From contig NZ_CP104694.1 of the NCBI RefSeq assembly GCF_025398735.1, positions 5,917,465-5,981,464 on the forward strand: DNA of 64,000 nt, in the 5' to 3' direction. Under the pieces are notes generated by a model that was not told the origin of the DNA, made no database searches, and worked only from the letters and a program-made list of their open reading frames with translations. A program made the position numbers and the translations under genes. This document shows positions 8,503 through 17,807 of the stretch, in pieces. Position 1 is the first letter of the stretch; each line of letters begins with the position of its first letter. The DNA comes from Tahibacter amnicola (GTDB lineage: Bacteria; Pseudomonadota; Gammaproteobacteria; Xanthomonadales; Rhodanobacteraceae).

Positions 8503-8651
8503 ATGACCGTCATGAGGCGGCCCGCCCTGGACATTTCGTTCGATTGCCCTGCCTGACACCGTTTGCAGTGTCAGAAGAACAGTTTCCGCATTCCTGGCAC
8601 ATGGGCCGCACCGTCAGCGTGGTGCGCCGCGACACAGACGTTTACCTGTCG

Positions 8652-8918
8652 TCACAGCGCCTCGCCGGCCCAGCCCGGATCCATCGCTGCCTGTTCGCGA
8701 CTTTCGGCAAGCGCCTCGTCGATGCGCTGCACAACGTCCTGCGCCTGCGCTTCGTGGTGATCGGCGACCATCACGTTGACCAGCCCCAGCAGCGGCAGAT
8801 CGCCCAGTGCACCGACCAGGTATTCGCCGCCCACGTGCGCCGGGATTCCCGCGTCTTCCAGTGCGTGTTTCACCAGGTGCGCGTCGATGATGTTCTCGGC
8901 CCGGTAGACGATCCGCAT
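8652..8918 (-). CDS. DUF2007-family protein (putative signal-transducing protein), 88 aa
   Basis: The start at 8916-8918 gives MRIVYRAENIIDAHLVKHAL, followed by EDAGIPAHVGGEYLVGALGDL and VNVMVADHHEAQAQDVVQRI. This alpha/beta pattern (R-A-E-N-x-x-D-A-H-L, G-I-x-A-x-x-x-G) is that of DUF2007, a small domain compared with the PII fold, whose role is not established. The start at 8942 proposed by a longer frame adds only MALKAGDSA and is less likely. It lies upstream of nadA on the same strand, but about 160 bases and a promoter separate them. Confidence 0.8.
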   Translation of the reverse strand: MRIVYRAENIIDAHLVKHALEDAGIPAHVGGEYLVGALGDLPLLGLVNVMVADHHEAQAQDVVQRIDEALAESREQAAMDPGWAGEAL

Positions 8919-9012
8919 GGCGCTGTCTCCTGCTTTCAACGCCACCGTACCCCCCTCTTCGCATCGCGGTCAAAACGCGTATGCTCAGCACTTTGACCAC
9001 GGGCTTGACCGG

Positions 9013-9534
9013 ATGGATCTGCACCAGCACCTGCGGCTGATGGCCGATTACCATTACTGGGCGCTGCAACGGCTCTACGCCGAGGTGGACGAACTGTCCG
9101 ACGACGACTACCGCGCTGACTGCGGACAGTTCTTCAAAAGCATACATGGCACGCTAAACCACATTTTGCTGGCCGAGCAGATCTGGCAAGCAAGAATGGC
9201 CGGCACGCCCCATTCCTTCACGCGGCTGGACCAGGAAATCGAGTCCGATCGCGACAAATTGCGCGACCATATGCTGGCATTTTGTCGCGGATGGCGCCCG
9301 TTTGTGGACAAATTGACACCGGAACAAGTCGCCGGCGATCTTGACTACCTCAATCTGAAGGGCGAACCCTTCACGATGCCTTTCGCATCGCTCGTGTTAC
9401 ATGTGTTCAACCACGCGACGCATCACCGTGGACAGGCCTCGATTGGCCTGATGCACTTCGGCCGCCCTGCACCGGTAATGGATCTGCCCTATTTCCTGAT
9501 CGGACTACCGCGCGAACGACTGCATGCCCCCTGA
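9013..9534 (+). CDS. DinB-family protein
   Basis: The ATG at 9013 begins MDLHQHLRLMADYHYWALQR, the first helix of the four-helix DinB/YfiT fold. The metal-binding histidines appear in HGTLNHILLAEQIWQ and in FNHATHHRGQASIGL near the C-terminus, which is the H-x(3)-H signature of the family. Members are metal-dependent thiol-S-transferases (bacillithiol, mycothiol or others) or damage-induced proteins; the thiol used here is unknown. The length of 173 aa is normal. Its stop overlaps the ATG of a possible frameshifted DUF3253 gene at 9524. Confidence 0.88.
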   Translation: MDLHQHLRLMADYHYWALQRLYAEVDELSDDDYRADCGQFFKSIHGTLNHILLAEQIWQARMAGTPHSFTRLDQEIESDRDKLRDHMLAFCRGWRPFVDKLTPEQVAGDLDYLNLKGEPFTMPFASLVLHVFNHATHHRGQASIGLMHFGRPAPVMDLPYFLIGLPRERLHAP

Positions 9535-9956
9535 CCCGCACGCCACGACCACCGTCCCTGCCGCCGCGACGCTCGCACCGTCGACGCACACGGCGTTCGC
9601 GCGTTCGTGCGGCCCCGTCCTTCGAAGAAACCAACGACGACCATGATGTCGACTCTTCTGGTCCGCCCCCTGAGGCGGCCAAGTACCGCTACGAGGATCC
9701 GCTCGCCATCGGCACGCGCGAGTGCATGCTGGAACTGCTGGCCGCCGGTGGAGATGGCGCCAGCATCTGCCCCAGCGACGCCGCCAAGGCCCTGGCCGCC
9801 CGGTTTGGCGGTGAATGGCGCGATCTGATGCGACCGGTGCGCCTGGTCGCGGCCGAACTGGTGCGCGAAGGACTGCTGGAAATCACCCAGAACGGCAAGG
9901 CCGTCAACATTCTCGACGCGCGCGGGCCTGTGCGCCTGCGTCGCCGCCTGGGCTGA
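9524..9956 (+). pseudogene. DUF3253 protein, probably interrupted by a one-base frameshift
   Basis: The C-terminal 76 residues from the ATG at 9726 (MLELLAAGGDGASICPSDAAK, then [20 protein letters not shown] and [20 protein letters not shown]) are a clear DUF3253 winged-helix-like domain. That frame stays open upstream and reads acidic, coding-like sequence (FEETNDDHDVDSSGP, AAKYRYEDPLAIGTREC), but has no start codon. A second frame begins at 9524 with ATG, overlapping the dinB stop, and has coding-like third positions until a CCCC run at 9613-9616. Removing one base there joins both into 143 aa. It could be a sequencing error or a real mutation. The ATG at 9726 lacks a good ribosome site. 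Confidence 0.6.
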
Positions 9957-10051
9957 ATCGCCGGACCGGCGGAGCCGGCCCGGTTCGTGTTTTTGGCGCT
10001 GCGGCCGTAAACTCGCGGGTCTGCCTTTGCGACCGTTACGGCCCGCGATCC

Positions 10052-11779
10052 ATGAATAACGAAGCCCCACTGCACAATCATTTCATCCGCCAGATCGTCA
10101 TCGACGATCGCGCCGCCGGCAAGCATGCCGGCCAGGTCGCCACGCGTTTTCCGCCCGAACCCAACGGCTACCTGCACATCGGGCACGCCAAGTCGATCTG
10201 CCTGAATTTCGGCATCGCCGGCGAGTTCGGCGGCCGCTGCAACCTGCGTTTTGACGACACCAACCCCACCAAGGAAGACGTGGAGTTTGTCGAATCCATC
10301 AAGGAAGACGTGCGCTGGCTCGGCTTCTCCTGGAACGAGCTGCGCCATGCCTCCGACTATTTCGAGGTGTTCTACCAGTGCGCGGAGAAACTCATCCGCG
10401 ACGGCAAGGCCTTCGTCTGCGACCTGACGGCCGAGCAGGTGCGCGAGTACCGCGGCACGCTGACTGAACCGGGCCGCAACTCGCCCTTCCGCGACCGCAG
10501 CGTCGAGGAAAACCTGGATCTGTTCCGCCGCATGCGCGCCGGCGAGTTCCCGGACGGCGCCCGTACCCTGCGCGTCAAGATCGACATGAGCTCGGGCAAC
10601 ATCAACCTGCGCGACCCGGCGATCTATCGCATCCGCCATGTGGAGCACCAGAACACTGGCAATGCGTGGTGCATCTACCCGATGTACGACTACGCTCACT
10701 GTATCTCCGACGCCGTGGAAGGCATCACGCACTCGCTGTGCACGCTGGAATTTGAAGATCACCGTCCGTTGTACGACTGGTGCCTGCGCGAAATCGACCT
10801 GCCGGGCCATCCGGAACTGGTGCAGTCGCTGGTCGACCGGGGGTTGCCCACGCCAGTGCGTACGCCCCAGCAGATCGAATTCTCGCGGCTCAATCTCGAT
10901 TTCACCGTGATGTCCAAGCGCAAGCTCATGGCGCTGGTGCAGGAAGGCCTCGTCGACGGCTGGAACGATCCGCGCATGCCCACCCTCTCGGGCGTGCGTC
11001 GGCGCGGATTCCCGGCCGCGGCGCTGCGGGCACTGTGCGAACGCGTGGGCGTGACCAAGCAGAACAGCGTCATTGAGTTCTCGGTGCTGGAAGGTTGCGT
11101 GCGCGAGGAACTCGATGCCAATGCGGCACGCCGCCTCGCCGTGATCGATCCGCTCAAGCTGGTCATCACCAACCTGCAGGCGGACCACGAAGAGACGCTG
11201 ACGTTTCCGAATCACCCGAAGAACGAAGCCTTCGGCAACCGCAGCGTGCCGTTCTCGCCCGAGCTGTGGATCGAGCGCGAGGACTTCATGGAAGTGCCGC
11301 CCAAGGGCTTCCACCGCCTGGTGCCCGGCGGCGAAGTGCGACTGCGCGGCGTTGGCATCGTCAAATGCGAGAAACTGGAAAAAGATGCATCGGGCGCTGT
11401 GATCGAAGTGCACTGCACGCTTGATCCGGAAACCCGGCCCGGCCATTCCGGCGCCGATCGCAAGGTGAAGGGCACGATCCACTGGGTCAGCGCGCGCCAC
11501 GCGATTGCCGCCGAGATCCGCCTGTATGACCGCCTGTTCAATGTCGCGGACCCCGACGATGACAGCGACGGCAAGACCTACCGCGATCACCTCAACCCGG
11601 ACTCCAAGCGCGTGGTACAGGGCTGGATCGAACCGGCCGCGGCCCGGGCCGACGCAGAAACGGCATTCCAGTTTGAACGCCTCGGCTATTTCGTCGCAGA
11701 CCGCTACGACCACCGTAGCGACAAGCCCGTGTTCAATCGTGCCGTGACTCTGCGCGACTCGTGGGCGAAGGTGAAGTAA
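10052..11779 (+). CDS. glnS: Glutaminyl-tRNA synthetase GlnS
   Basis: This class I synthetase charges tRNA-Gln. The catalytic Rossmann domain shows [20 protein letters not shown] with the HIGH signature near residue 42, [20 protein letters not shown], and the KMSKS equivalent VMSKRKLM near residue 290. [20 protein letters not shown] is typical of the GlnRS/GluRS family. The C-terminal beta-barrel anticodon domain contains [20 protein letters not shown]. The length of 575 aa is slightly over E. coli GlnRS (554). The ATG at 10052 is chosen because [19 protein letters not shown] aligns with known N-termini; the frame upstream is non-coding. Confidence 0.96.
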   Translation: MNNEAPLHNHFIRQIVIDDRAAGKHAGQVATRFPPEPNGYLHIGHAKSICLNFGIAGEFGGRCNLRFDDTNPTKEDVEFVESIKEDVRWLGFSWNELRHASDYFEVFYQCAEKLIRDGKAFVCDLTAEQVREYRGTLTEPGRNSPFRDRSVEENLDLFRRMRAGEFPDGARTLRVKIDMSSGNINLRDPAIYRIRHVEHQNTGNAWCIYPMYDYAHCISDAVEGITHSLCTLEFEDHRPLYDWCLREIDLPGHPELVQSLVDRGLPTPVRTPQQIEFSRLNLDFTVMSKRKLMALVQEGLVDGWNDPRMPTLSGVRRRGFPAAALRALCERVGVTKQNSVIEFSVLEGCVREELDANAARRLAVIDPLKLVITNLQADHEETLTFPNHPKNEAFGNRSVPFSPELWIEREDFMEVPPKGFHRLVPGGEVRLRGVGIVKCEKLEKDASGAVIEVHCTLDPETRPGHSGADRKVKGTIHWVSARHAIAAEIRLYDRLFNVADPDDDSDGKTYRDHLNPDSKRVVQGWIEPAAARADAETAFQFERLGYFVADRYDHRSDKPVFNRAVTLRDSWAKVK

Positions 11780-11918
11780 GCCACTGTGCTGATGCGGCTG
11801 CCGCGGGCGGCCGCACCCTCCCGGCGGACCGGCAGGTGGTCCGGCATGTGGTCCGCGTACGCCGGATTTTACGAATGCTGGTTTGAATGCGTGCGCCGCA
11901 CGCTGGCCGAGGTAAGCC

Positions 11919-12269
11919 ATGAGCAAAGACCAACTGTTTCTGCTGCGCGCCGATTTCAGCGACGCCCGCCTCGGCGACACCGCGTTCTACTGCCCCAGCT
12001 GCGCGCAGATCGAAGGCCTGCTGAGCTTCTATTCCCGGCTGCGCCAGGATCTGGATATCCGCTATGTCGACTTCCCCAAGCCCCGCGCACCCATCGTGGC
12101 GCTGATCGGCGAGGACCACCAATCCTGCCCCGTCCTGGTACTCGGCGAAGCGCATACGGCCGAGGGCGCCCGCGTCAGCACCGCTACCGGCCGCCACTTC
12201 ATCGCCGGATCGCAGGCCATCGCCGCCTACCTTGCGGCGCGGTACGGGATTGGCGTGCCGCATCCCTGA
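11919..12269 (+). CDS. DUF3088-family protein, 116 aa
   Basis: The start at 11919 has a good ribosome site (GAGGTAAG). The N-terminus MSKDQLFLLRADFSDARLG leads to FYCPSCAQIEGLLSFYSRL, a CxxC motif in a thioredoxin-like context, followed by DLDIRYVDFPKPR, PVLVLGEA and HFIAGSQAIAAYLAARYGI, the last like the C-terminal helix of GST N-domains. This matches DUF3088 as I recall it, a small thioredoxin/GST-like family of unknown role. No secretion signal is present. It follows glnS after 139 bases. Confidence 0.78.
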   Translation: MSKDQLFLLRADFSDARLGDTAFYCPSCAQIEGLLSFYSRLRQDLDIRYVDFPKPRAPIVALIGEDHQSCPVLVLGEAHTAEGARVSTATGRHFIAGSQAIAAYLAARYGIGVPHP

Positions 12270-12699
12270 CAGACCCTCCCGGGCTTGCCGCCGGCACTAT
12301 TCCAGCCGGTCGACGACTACCGCGATGTAGCAGTGCCACCAGCCGGACAGCGGCCTGGCTGGACCGCCATCCGAGGCGCCCCATTCGGGAAAACATCCGC
12401 ATCGGGACGGGCATCTTTTGGTGGATGCCATCCTCCTATTTGATGGATTCCACGTACCGAATGCGGGCAGCGGCCGACGGCACTGCGATGTGATCAACGG
12501 CGGCGAAGCATTTGTCGTATCTGTCGCGCTTCGCATGCCGATTTGTCAAGTATATCCAACATCTGGTGAAAAATTCGCCCGAAAACGTGAAGCACATTTA
12601 CTTTTTGCCGGCCTGTGGTATGACTCACATTCCGCCGATCGACCGATACTGTGCTCCGCAGGGGGCGGGTACGGCGGTCCTTTTCTGGAGGGTGTACCG
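12270..12699. other. Long intergenic region upstream of the BNR lipoprotein gene
   Basis: About 430 bases without a believable gene; the frames crossing it have low-quality translations. The part from about 12530 to 12640 is noticeably more AT-rich than the surroundings and contains a CRP/Clp-like site (listed separately), so it is probably the regulatory region of the downstream gene. No clear -35/-10 pair was identified. Confidence 0.5.
12614..12629 (+). promoter_or_regulatory. CRP/Clp-like binding site
   Basis: TGTGG-TATGAC-TCACA matches the CRP consensus TGTGA-N6-TCACA with one mismatch. In xanthomonads the CRP homologue Clp uses this consensus to control extracellular enzymes and pili. 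It lies about 70 bases before the start of the surface lipoprotein gene, a fitting place for an activator. A chance match cannot be excluded. Confidence 0.4.
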
Positions 12700-15378
12700 A
12701 TGTCTACCAAGCTGTTGCTGGGTCTCAGTTCGTTATCGGCTGTACTGCTCGCGGGATGTGCCTCTACTTCATCATCGTTGCGGGCCGATCACGACGCCCA
12801 TTCCCACGCCGGTAACAAGGCGCTGCTGATCGCCGCCCAGCGCGGCAAGGAACGGGAAGGACCGAAACAACGTTTTGACGCGCCGCGCGAAGCGCAGCGC
12901 TTCTTCGTCGAGCAGCGTCTGCCGCCCGACGCTACCGAGCTGGACCCGAAGCTGTACGAGGCGGCGCGCCGCCAGGCCGACCAGCTGGCGTGGTATTCCT
13001 CGGCACGCAACTCGATCGTGCAGGGCGCCGACTACGGCATCCTCAACGAGCTGTCCTCCTGGCAGTCGCTTGGACCGGGCAATATCGGCGGCCGCACCCG
13101 CGTGCTGCGATTCCACCCGTCCAATCCCAACATCATGTACGCCGCGGCCGTCGCCGGCGGTGTCTGGAAGTCCACGAACGCCGGCACCACCTGGACGCCG
13201 CTGAGCGATCTCGCCGGCAACCTGGCCGTGGTGTCGATGGCCATCGATACGACCAACCCGAACCGCATGTGGGTCGGTACCGGTGAAGGCGTATTCAACG
13301 GCGATGCGGCACGCGGCGCCGGTATCTTCGTCAGTAACGACTCGGGCAACAGCTGGAACCAGCTGCCGGCCACCGACAACTCGGACTTCTTCTTCGTCAA
13401 CGACCTGATCCAGAGCCCGAACTCGGCCAACACGCTGTATGCCGCCACGCAGACCGGCATCCTGCGCTCGCTCGACAGTGGCGCCACCTGGACCAAGGTC
13501 GTCGACAGCAGTGCCTCGGGCATCAACGTCTTCGGCGGTTGCTTCGACCTCTCAGCCATTCCCGGCGGTCCGCAGGACACCATCCTGGGCACCTGCGGCA
13601 CGTTCGGCGGCAATGCCACCTTCTCGGCCCTGGCCAACGGCGTGATCCTGCGCAACACGGACGCCGCGGGCGCCGGCACCTGGACCTCCGTCCTGTCGTC
13701 CGGCACGCCGGGCACGCAGGGCCGTTCCATGGTCGCCGTGGCGCCGTCCAATCCGCAGATTGTCTACGCCCTCGTGGCCGGCGGCGACGGTGCCCCGGGC
13801 ACGGTCGTGGACGGCCTGCTGGGCGTCTGGCGTTCGGCCGACGGCGGTGCCACCTGGACGCCGAAAGTCCAGAACGACGGCACCAATGCCAACAAGAACC
13901 TGCTGCTGACCAATCCGGTCTACGGCCGCCTGCTCGAGTGCGAGTACGGCGCGGCCAGCGAGTACTACAACCAGGGCTGGTACGACCTGATCCTCGCGGT
14001 CGACCCGGTCAATCCGGACCGCGTGTGGGCCGGTGGTATCGACCTGTGGCGTTCCGACGACCAGGGCGACAACTGGGGCATTGCCTCCTACTGGTGGTTC
14101 AACAGCACCGATCCGAACTACGCCCACGCGGACAACCACGGGCTGTTCTTCCACCCGAACTACAACGGCACCACGAACCGCATCCTGTATGCGACCAGCG
14201 ACGGCGGCATCTTCCGCACCGATGACGCCACCGCGGCGGTCGGCACGGACGCCAGCGCCGGCACCTCCAACTCGATCTGCGGCAACGAAAACCTGCCGGC
14301 CCTGACCTGGACCAACCTCAACAACGGCTACAACGTGTCGCAGTTCTACAACGGCACCGTGTATCCGAGCAGCCAGACCTACTTTGGCGGCACCCAGGAC
14401 AACGGCACCCTGCGCGGTTCCGACGGCGGTCCCAATGCCTGGGACATGATCAACGGCGGCGACGGCGGCTATACGGCGGTCGATTCGACCAACACCCAGG
14501 TGCTCTATGCCGAATTCACCGGCATCAGCATCGTGAAGTCGACCGACGGCGGCGCCAACTTCAACGATGCCGTCACGGGAATCGCCGACGCCGGCATGTT
14601 CATCAATCCGTTCACCATGGATCCGAACAACTCCAGCCGCCTGTGGACCAGCGGACGCCGCCTGTGGCGCACCGACAACGCCGCCGGCAACTGGACCCAG
14701 GCCTCCAGCAACCAGCTGTCGATCAGCTCGCCGTTCACCAGCTCACACCGGTTCAGCGCCCACGCGGTTGCCCCGGGCCTGTCGGATCTCGTCGTTGCCG
14801 GCACCAGCCAGGGCCAGCTCTATCGCACCACCACGGCAACCACCGCGACGTCCGCCACCACGTGGACCTCGACCACGACCGGCGCGAACGGTCGTCCGCG
14901 CAGCGGCCTGGTCGGCATGATCGCGTTCGATCCGACCCAGAACGAGACCAACCCCAATGAGCGCACGGTGGTTGCGGTCTATGCCTCGTTCAACAGCGCA
15001 GCCACGTTCGGCGGCGGCCTGACGGCTCCGCACGTGTGGAAGAGCACGGACGGCGGCCAGACCTGGACCGGCATCGACGGTACGGCCGGCGCATCCATCC
15101 CGAACGTTCCGGTGCACAGCGTCGTCATCGATCCGACCACGGCCAATGCGCAGCGCATCTTCGTCGGTACCGACATCGGCGTGTTCGTCACGACCGACGG
15201 TGGCCAGACCTGGCTGCGTGAGAACGCCGGTGGTGCCAACACCATCATCGAATGGCTGATCGCGAAGAAGAACCCGACCACGAGCCTGTGGGAACTGTTC
15301 GCCTTCACCCATGGCCGCAGCGCGTACAAGACCACGTTTGCCGCCGGCGACTACCTGTTCGCCAACGGCTTTGATTGA
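12700..15378 (+). CDS. Large BNR/Asp-box (sortilin-like) beta-propeller lipoprotein with LFANGFD tail
   Basis: The ATG at 12700 follows a strong ribosome site (TGGAGGG) and encodes 892 residues. The N-terminus MSTKLLLGLSSLSAVLLAGC is a lipoprotein signal with lipobox LLAGC; Ala after the Cys predicts the outer membrane. From about residue 120 onward, repeated Asp-box blades occur: WKSTNAGTTWTPL, FVSNDSGNSWNQL, LRSLDSGATWTKV, WRSADGGATWTPK, LWRSDDQGDNWG, VKSTDGGANFND, WKSTDGGQTWTGI and FVTTDGGQTWLRE. This is the plan of VPS10/sortilin-like and exo-glycosidase propellers; no catalytic residues can be assigned. The C-terminus GDYLFANGFD recurs in the unrelated FG-GAP protein at 18635. A CRP/Clp-like site lies upstream. 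Confidence 0.85.
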   Translation: MSTKLLLGLSSLSAVLLAGCASTSSSLRADHDAHSHAGNKALLIAAQRGKEREGPKQRFDAPREAQRFFVEQRLPPDATELDPKLYEAARRQADQLAWYSSARNSIVQGADYGILNELSSWQSLGPGNIGGRTRVLRFHPSNPNIMYAAAVAGGVWKSTNAGTTWTPLSDLAGNLAVVSMAIDTTNPNRMWVGTGEGVFNGDAARGAGIFVSNDSGNSWNQLPATDNSDFFFVNDLIQSPNSANTLYAATQTGILRSLDSGATWTKVVDSSASGINVFGGCFDLSAIPGGPQDTILGTCGTFGGNATFSALANGVILRNTDAAGAGTWTSVLSSGTPGTQGRSMVAVAPSNPQIVYALVAGGDGAPGTVVDGLLGVWRSADGGATWTPKVQNDGTNANKNLLLTNPVYGRLLECEYGAASEYYNQGWYDLILAVDPVNPDRVWAGGIDLWRSDDQGDNWGIASYWWFNSTDPNYAHADNHGLFFHPNYNGTTNRILYATSDGGIFRTDDATAAVGTDASAGTSNSICGNENLPALTWTNLNNGYNVSQFYNGTVYPSSQTYFGGTQDNGTLRGSDGGPNAWDMINGGDGGYTAVDSTNTQVLYAEFTGISIVKSTDGGANFNDAVTGIADAGMFINPFTMDPNNSSRLWTSGRRLWRTDNAAGNWTQASSNQLSISSPFTSSHRFSAHAVAPGLSDLVVAGTSQGQLYRTTTATTATSATTWTSTTTGANGRPRSGLVGMIAFDPTQNETNPNERTVVAVYASFNSAATFGGGLTAPHVWKSTDGGQTWTGIDGTAGASIPNVPVHSVVIDPTTANAQRIFVGTDIGVFVTTDGGQTWLRENAGGANTIIEWLIAKKNPTTSLWELFAFTHGRSAYKTTFAAGDYLFANGFD

Positions 15379-15398
15379 TCGACTGTAGGGGCTTCCTG

Positions 15399-15425
15399 CC
15401 GGCCCGGGCGCCACGCCCGGGCCGG
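15399..15425. terminator. Perfect GC-rich hairpin after the BNR lipoprotein gene
   Basis: Twelve-base arms CCGGCCCGGGCG and CGCCCGGGCCGG surround a CCA loop, 21 bases after the stop codon. There is no T-tract, so it may end transcription inefficiently, stabilise the mRNA 3' end, or be a repeat-type palindrome. Confidence 0.5.
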
Positions 15426-15580
15426 TGAATCCCGATGCTCACGCAGGGGGAGCCGCCGTCCGCCAGGTGTCGTGACAGGCACCTGGCGGCACGTTGAACT
15501 CATACGCCTCCCGCACCGCCCGGTACGTGCCGCCAGCGAGTCCGCTAAACTCGCCGTCCATCCCCTGATGCCGGCGCCGC

Positions 15581-16141
15581 ATGCTCTACGCCCAGATCCA
15601 TCTCACCCTGCCCGCCTGGGTGCACGACACCATCGACCAGTCTCGCCGCTACCTCTCCGATGAGGAGCGGGTTGGCGTGGCAATCGCGCTATCGCGCCGC
15701 AATGTGGAAATGAATACCGGCGGCCCGTTCGGCGCCGCGGTGTTCGACCAGGATGGCGCCATCGTCGCCGTCGGCGTGAATCGCGTCGTGGAGCACAATT
15801 GCTCGGTGGCCCACGCGGAAATGATGGCCTACATGACCGCCCAGGGCCGCACCCAGCGCTTCCGCCTGAACGACGACGGCCGCCGCTATGCGCTGGCGAC
15901 CAGCGCACAGCCCTGCTGCCAGTGCTACGGTGCGACGGTATGGGCTGGCGTGGACGAACTGCTCATCGGCGCACGCAGTGAAGACGTCGAAGAACTCACC
16001 GAATTTGACGAGGGCCCGCTGCCCGCCGACTGGATCGGCGAGCTGGAACGCCGCGGCATTGCCGTGCGTCGCGACATCTGCCGCGACGACGCACGTGCCG
16101 TGCTGTCGCTCTACAGCGCGCGCGGCGGCCTGATGTATTGA
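15581..16141 (+). CDS. Nucleoside/cytidine-type deaminase family protein
   Basis: The 186-residue product belongs to the zinc-dependent deaminase superfamily. The catalytic H-A-E appears in NCSVAHAEMMAYM and the two zinc cysteines in TSAQPCCQCYGATVWAG, a PCxxC motif. GGPFGAAVFDQDGAIVAVGVN is the beta-hairpin typical of guanine deaminase/TadA-like enzymes. The C-terminal part (DDARAVLSLYSARGGLMY) resembles bacterial nucleoside deaminases annotated as guanine deaminase-like. The exact base cannot be told. No signal peptide is present. It is followed closely by rlmM. Confidence 0.87.
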   Translation: MLYAQIHLTLPAWVHDTIDQSRRYLSDEERVGVAIALSRRNVEMNTGGPFGAAVFDQDGAIVAVGVNRVVEHNCSVAHAEMMAYMTAQGRTQRFRLNDDGRRYALATSAQPCCQCYGATVWAGVDELLIGARSEDVEELTEFDEGPLPADWIGELERRGIAVRRDICRDDARAVLSLYSARGGLMY

Positions 16142-16211
16142 CCAGCGCCGCGACCGGAGACTTCCGGCCACGGCACGCGGTGCGCAAAGAATCCGTCCCA
16201 AGGACCCGACA

Positions 16212-17288
16212 ATGTCCCACCCCCTTGCCAGCGGCGTACTGGTCTATTGCCGCAGCGGCTTCGAAGGCGAGGCGGCGCAGGAACTCGACACCGTTGCCGC
16301 GCACGCCGGCGTCGCCGGGTTTGCACGCACGGAACGTGGTGCGGGCTTCGCCGAATTCGTGCTGGTGGAACCCATGCCGGCGGAAGCACTGCTGCAGGCC
16401 ATCGGCTGGCCCCGGCTCGTGTTCGCCCGTCAGGCCGTGGCCGTACTCGACCAGCTCAAGGGACTGCCGCGCGAGGACCGCCTCACGCCGCTCCTGGCTG
16501 AACTGCCGACGGACTTCGCCGTCGCCGACGCCTGGGTGGAATCGCCCGATACGGATGACGGCAAGGCGCTCACCGCGTTCTGCCGCAGCTTCGGCAATGC
16601 CCTGGTGCAGGCCCTCAAGCGCGACGCGCGCCTGGTGCGCGACAGCCCGTGGCGGCTGCATGCGCTGTTCCCCCATGGCGATCGCTGCTTCCTGGCGGTT
16701 GCCCATACCGCCTTGTGCGCGCCCTGGCCACTGGGAATTCCCCGGCTGAAGTTCCCGCGCAATGCGCCCAGCCGGTCGACGCTGAAGCTCGATGAAGCCA
16801 TCCAGGTGCTGCTCACGCCCGGGGAACGCGAGCGCTGGTTCAAGTCCGGCATGACTGCCGTCGACCTGGGTGCGGCGCCGGGCGGATGGACCTGGCAGCT
16901 GGTCCGTCGCGCATTGCATGTCACCGCCGTGGACAACGGGCCGATGCAGGAAGAATTGATGGCCGGCGGCCACGTCACCCACCTGCGCGAGGACGGATTT
17001 CGTTACCAGCCCAAGCGCCGCGTCGACTGGATGGTCTGCGACATGGTCGAGCAGCCGCGTCGCGTGGCCGAGCGGATGGGCGAATGGCTGGCCGAAGGCT
17101 GGTGCCAGCGTTCCATTTTCAACCTCAAGCTACCCATGAAGAAGCGCTACACCGAAGTCCAGCAGGCGTTCGAGCGCATCCATGCCCTGGTGCACCGCCG
17201 CGGTGGCCAGGTGGAACTGCGCGCCAAGCAGCTCTACCACGACCGTGAAGAAATCACGGTATTCGCCCGCGTTCTGGCGGAGAAGTAG
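16212..17288 (+). CDS. rlmM: 23S rRNA 2'-O-ribose methyltransferase RlmM (C2498)
   Basis: RlmM methylates the ribose of C2498 in 23S rRNA. The N-terminal THUMP-containing region starts GVLVYCRSGFEGEAAQEL, and the linker has the family pattern GIPRLKFPRNAPSRSTLKL. The SAM-binding motif is AVDLGAAPGGWTWQLVRR, followed by VTAVDNGPMQ, DWMVCDMVEQP and the catalytic Lys region IFNLKLPMKKRY. The length of 358 aa is close to E. coli RlmM (366). It lies about 70 bases after the deaminase gene. A hairpin at 17314-17335 follows it. Confidence 0.95.
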   Translation: MSHPLASGVLVYCRSGFEGEAAQELDTVAAHAGVAGFARTERGAGFAEFVLVEPMPAEALLQAIGWPRLVFARQAVAVLDQLKGLPREDRLTPLLAELPTDFAVADAWVESPDTDDGKALTAFCRSFGNALVQALKRDARLVRDSPWRLHALFPHGDRCFLAVAHTALCAPWPLGIPRLKFPRNAPSRSTLKLDEAIQVLLTPGERERWFKSGMTAVDLGAAPGGWTWQLVRRALHVTAVDNGPMQEELMAGGHVTHLREDGFRYQPKRRVDWMVCDMVEQPRRVAERMGEWLAEGWCQRSIFNLKLPMKKRYTEVQQAFERIHALVHRRGGQVELRAKQLYHDREEITVFARVLAEK

Positions 17289-17313
17289 TCCGCAACACGC
17301 CGTGCCGGAAAGC

Positions 17314-17335
17314 ACGGGCCGCCGGGGCGGCCCGT
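17314..17335 (+). terminator. Hairpin after rlmM
   Basis: Arms ACGGGCCG and CGGCCCGT enclose CCGGGG, about 25 bases after the rlmM stop. No U-tract follows (the sequence continues CCCCTCCCC), so termination strength is uncertain. Confidence 0.4.
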
Positions 17336-17372
17336 CCCCTCCCCTCCCGTCAGTGGTGAGGCGTACGGGCGG

Positions 17373-17807
17373 TCAGCGATCGCCCGGTTCCTGTGTGCAG
17401 ACGACGCAGACGCCCGCGGCGCCCTGCGACAAGTGGTAGTTCTGGTGATGGCCCTGGTCGTAAAAGGTGGCCGGCACCTCGACGACCGGCGCACCGGTGC
17501 CCAGGTCCGTGTTCATGTTCCCACCGGACTCCTTGCAGAAGGAGTAAGCCATGCGCGCGGCGACCGACCAGTCGTCGCCGAACTGTCCGCAGGTCTGTGT
17601 CACGCAGGGCGTCTCGCTGGCACAGGTGCCGTCACGCAGGCAGCGGCGGTATTCCCGAAGTTCCGCCGTGGAAAAGCTGAATTGCTTGACCACCACCGCC
17701 GTGCCCGCCGAGCACCAGTCCATATGGCCGAGCAGGCCGTGACCGGACGCCGTGCCCATGGCCAGCGTGAAAGCAGCAGCAAGTCCAAGACGTATCCAGC
17801 GATGCAT
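17373..17807 (-). CDS. Exported Cys-rich hypothetical protein, 144 aa
   Basis: The start at 17805-17807 gives a signal peptide, MHRWIRLGLAAAFTLAMGTA, with cleavage near ASG. The mature region contains eight or more cysteines: DWCSAGTA, YRRCLRDGTCASETPCVTQT, CGQFGDDWSVAARMAYSFCK and AAGVCVVCTQ, including a terminal CxxC. This suggests a disulfide-stabilised periplasmic or secreted protein. I do not recognise the family. It is convergent with rlmM. Confidence 0.7.
   Translation of the reverse strand: MHRWIRLGLAAAFTLAMGTASGHGLLGHMDWCSAGTAVVVKQFSFSTAELREYRRCLRDGTCASETPCVTQTCGQFGDDWSVAARMAYSFCKESGGNMNTDLGTGAPVVEVPATFYDQGHHQNYHLSQGAAGVCVVCTQEPGDR

Noticed and set aside
8553-8574. Inverted repeat CTGACAC / GTGTCAG
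   Set aside because: Seven-base arms with an eight-base loop and no T-tract, neither a convincing terminator nor a known operator; probably chance.
8526-8650. Possible remnant of a zinc-ribbon gene (SFDCPA, then stop, then VSEEQF in another frame)
   Set aside because: Only fragments in different frames resemble a zinc ribbon, there is a stop after DCPA, and the region also holds regulatory sequence for nadA; too weak to call.
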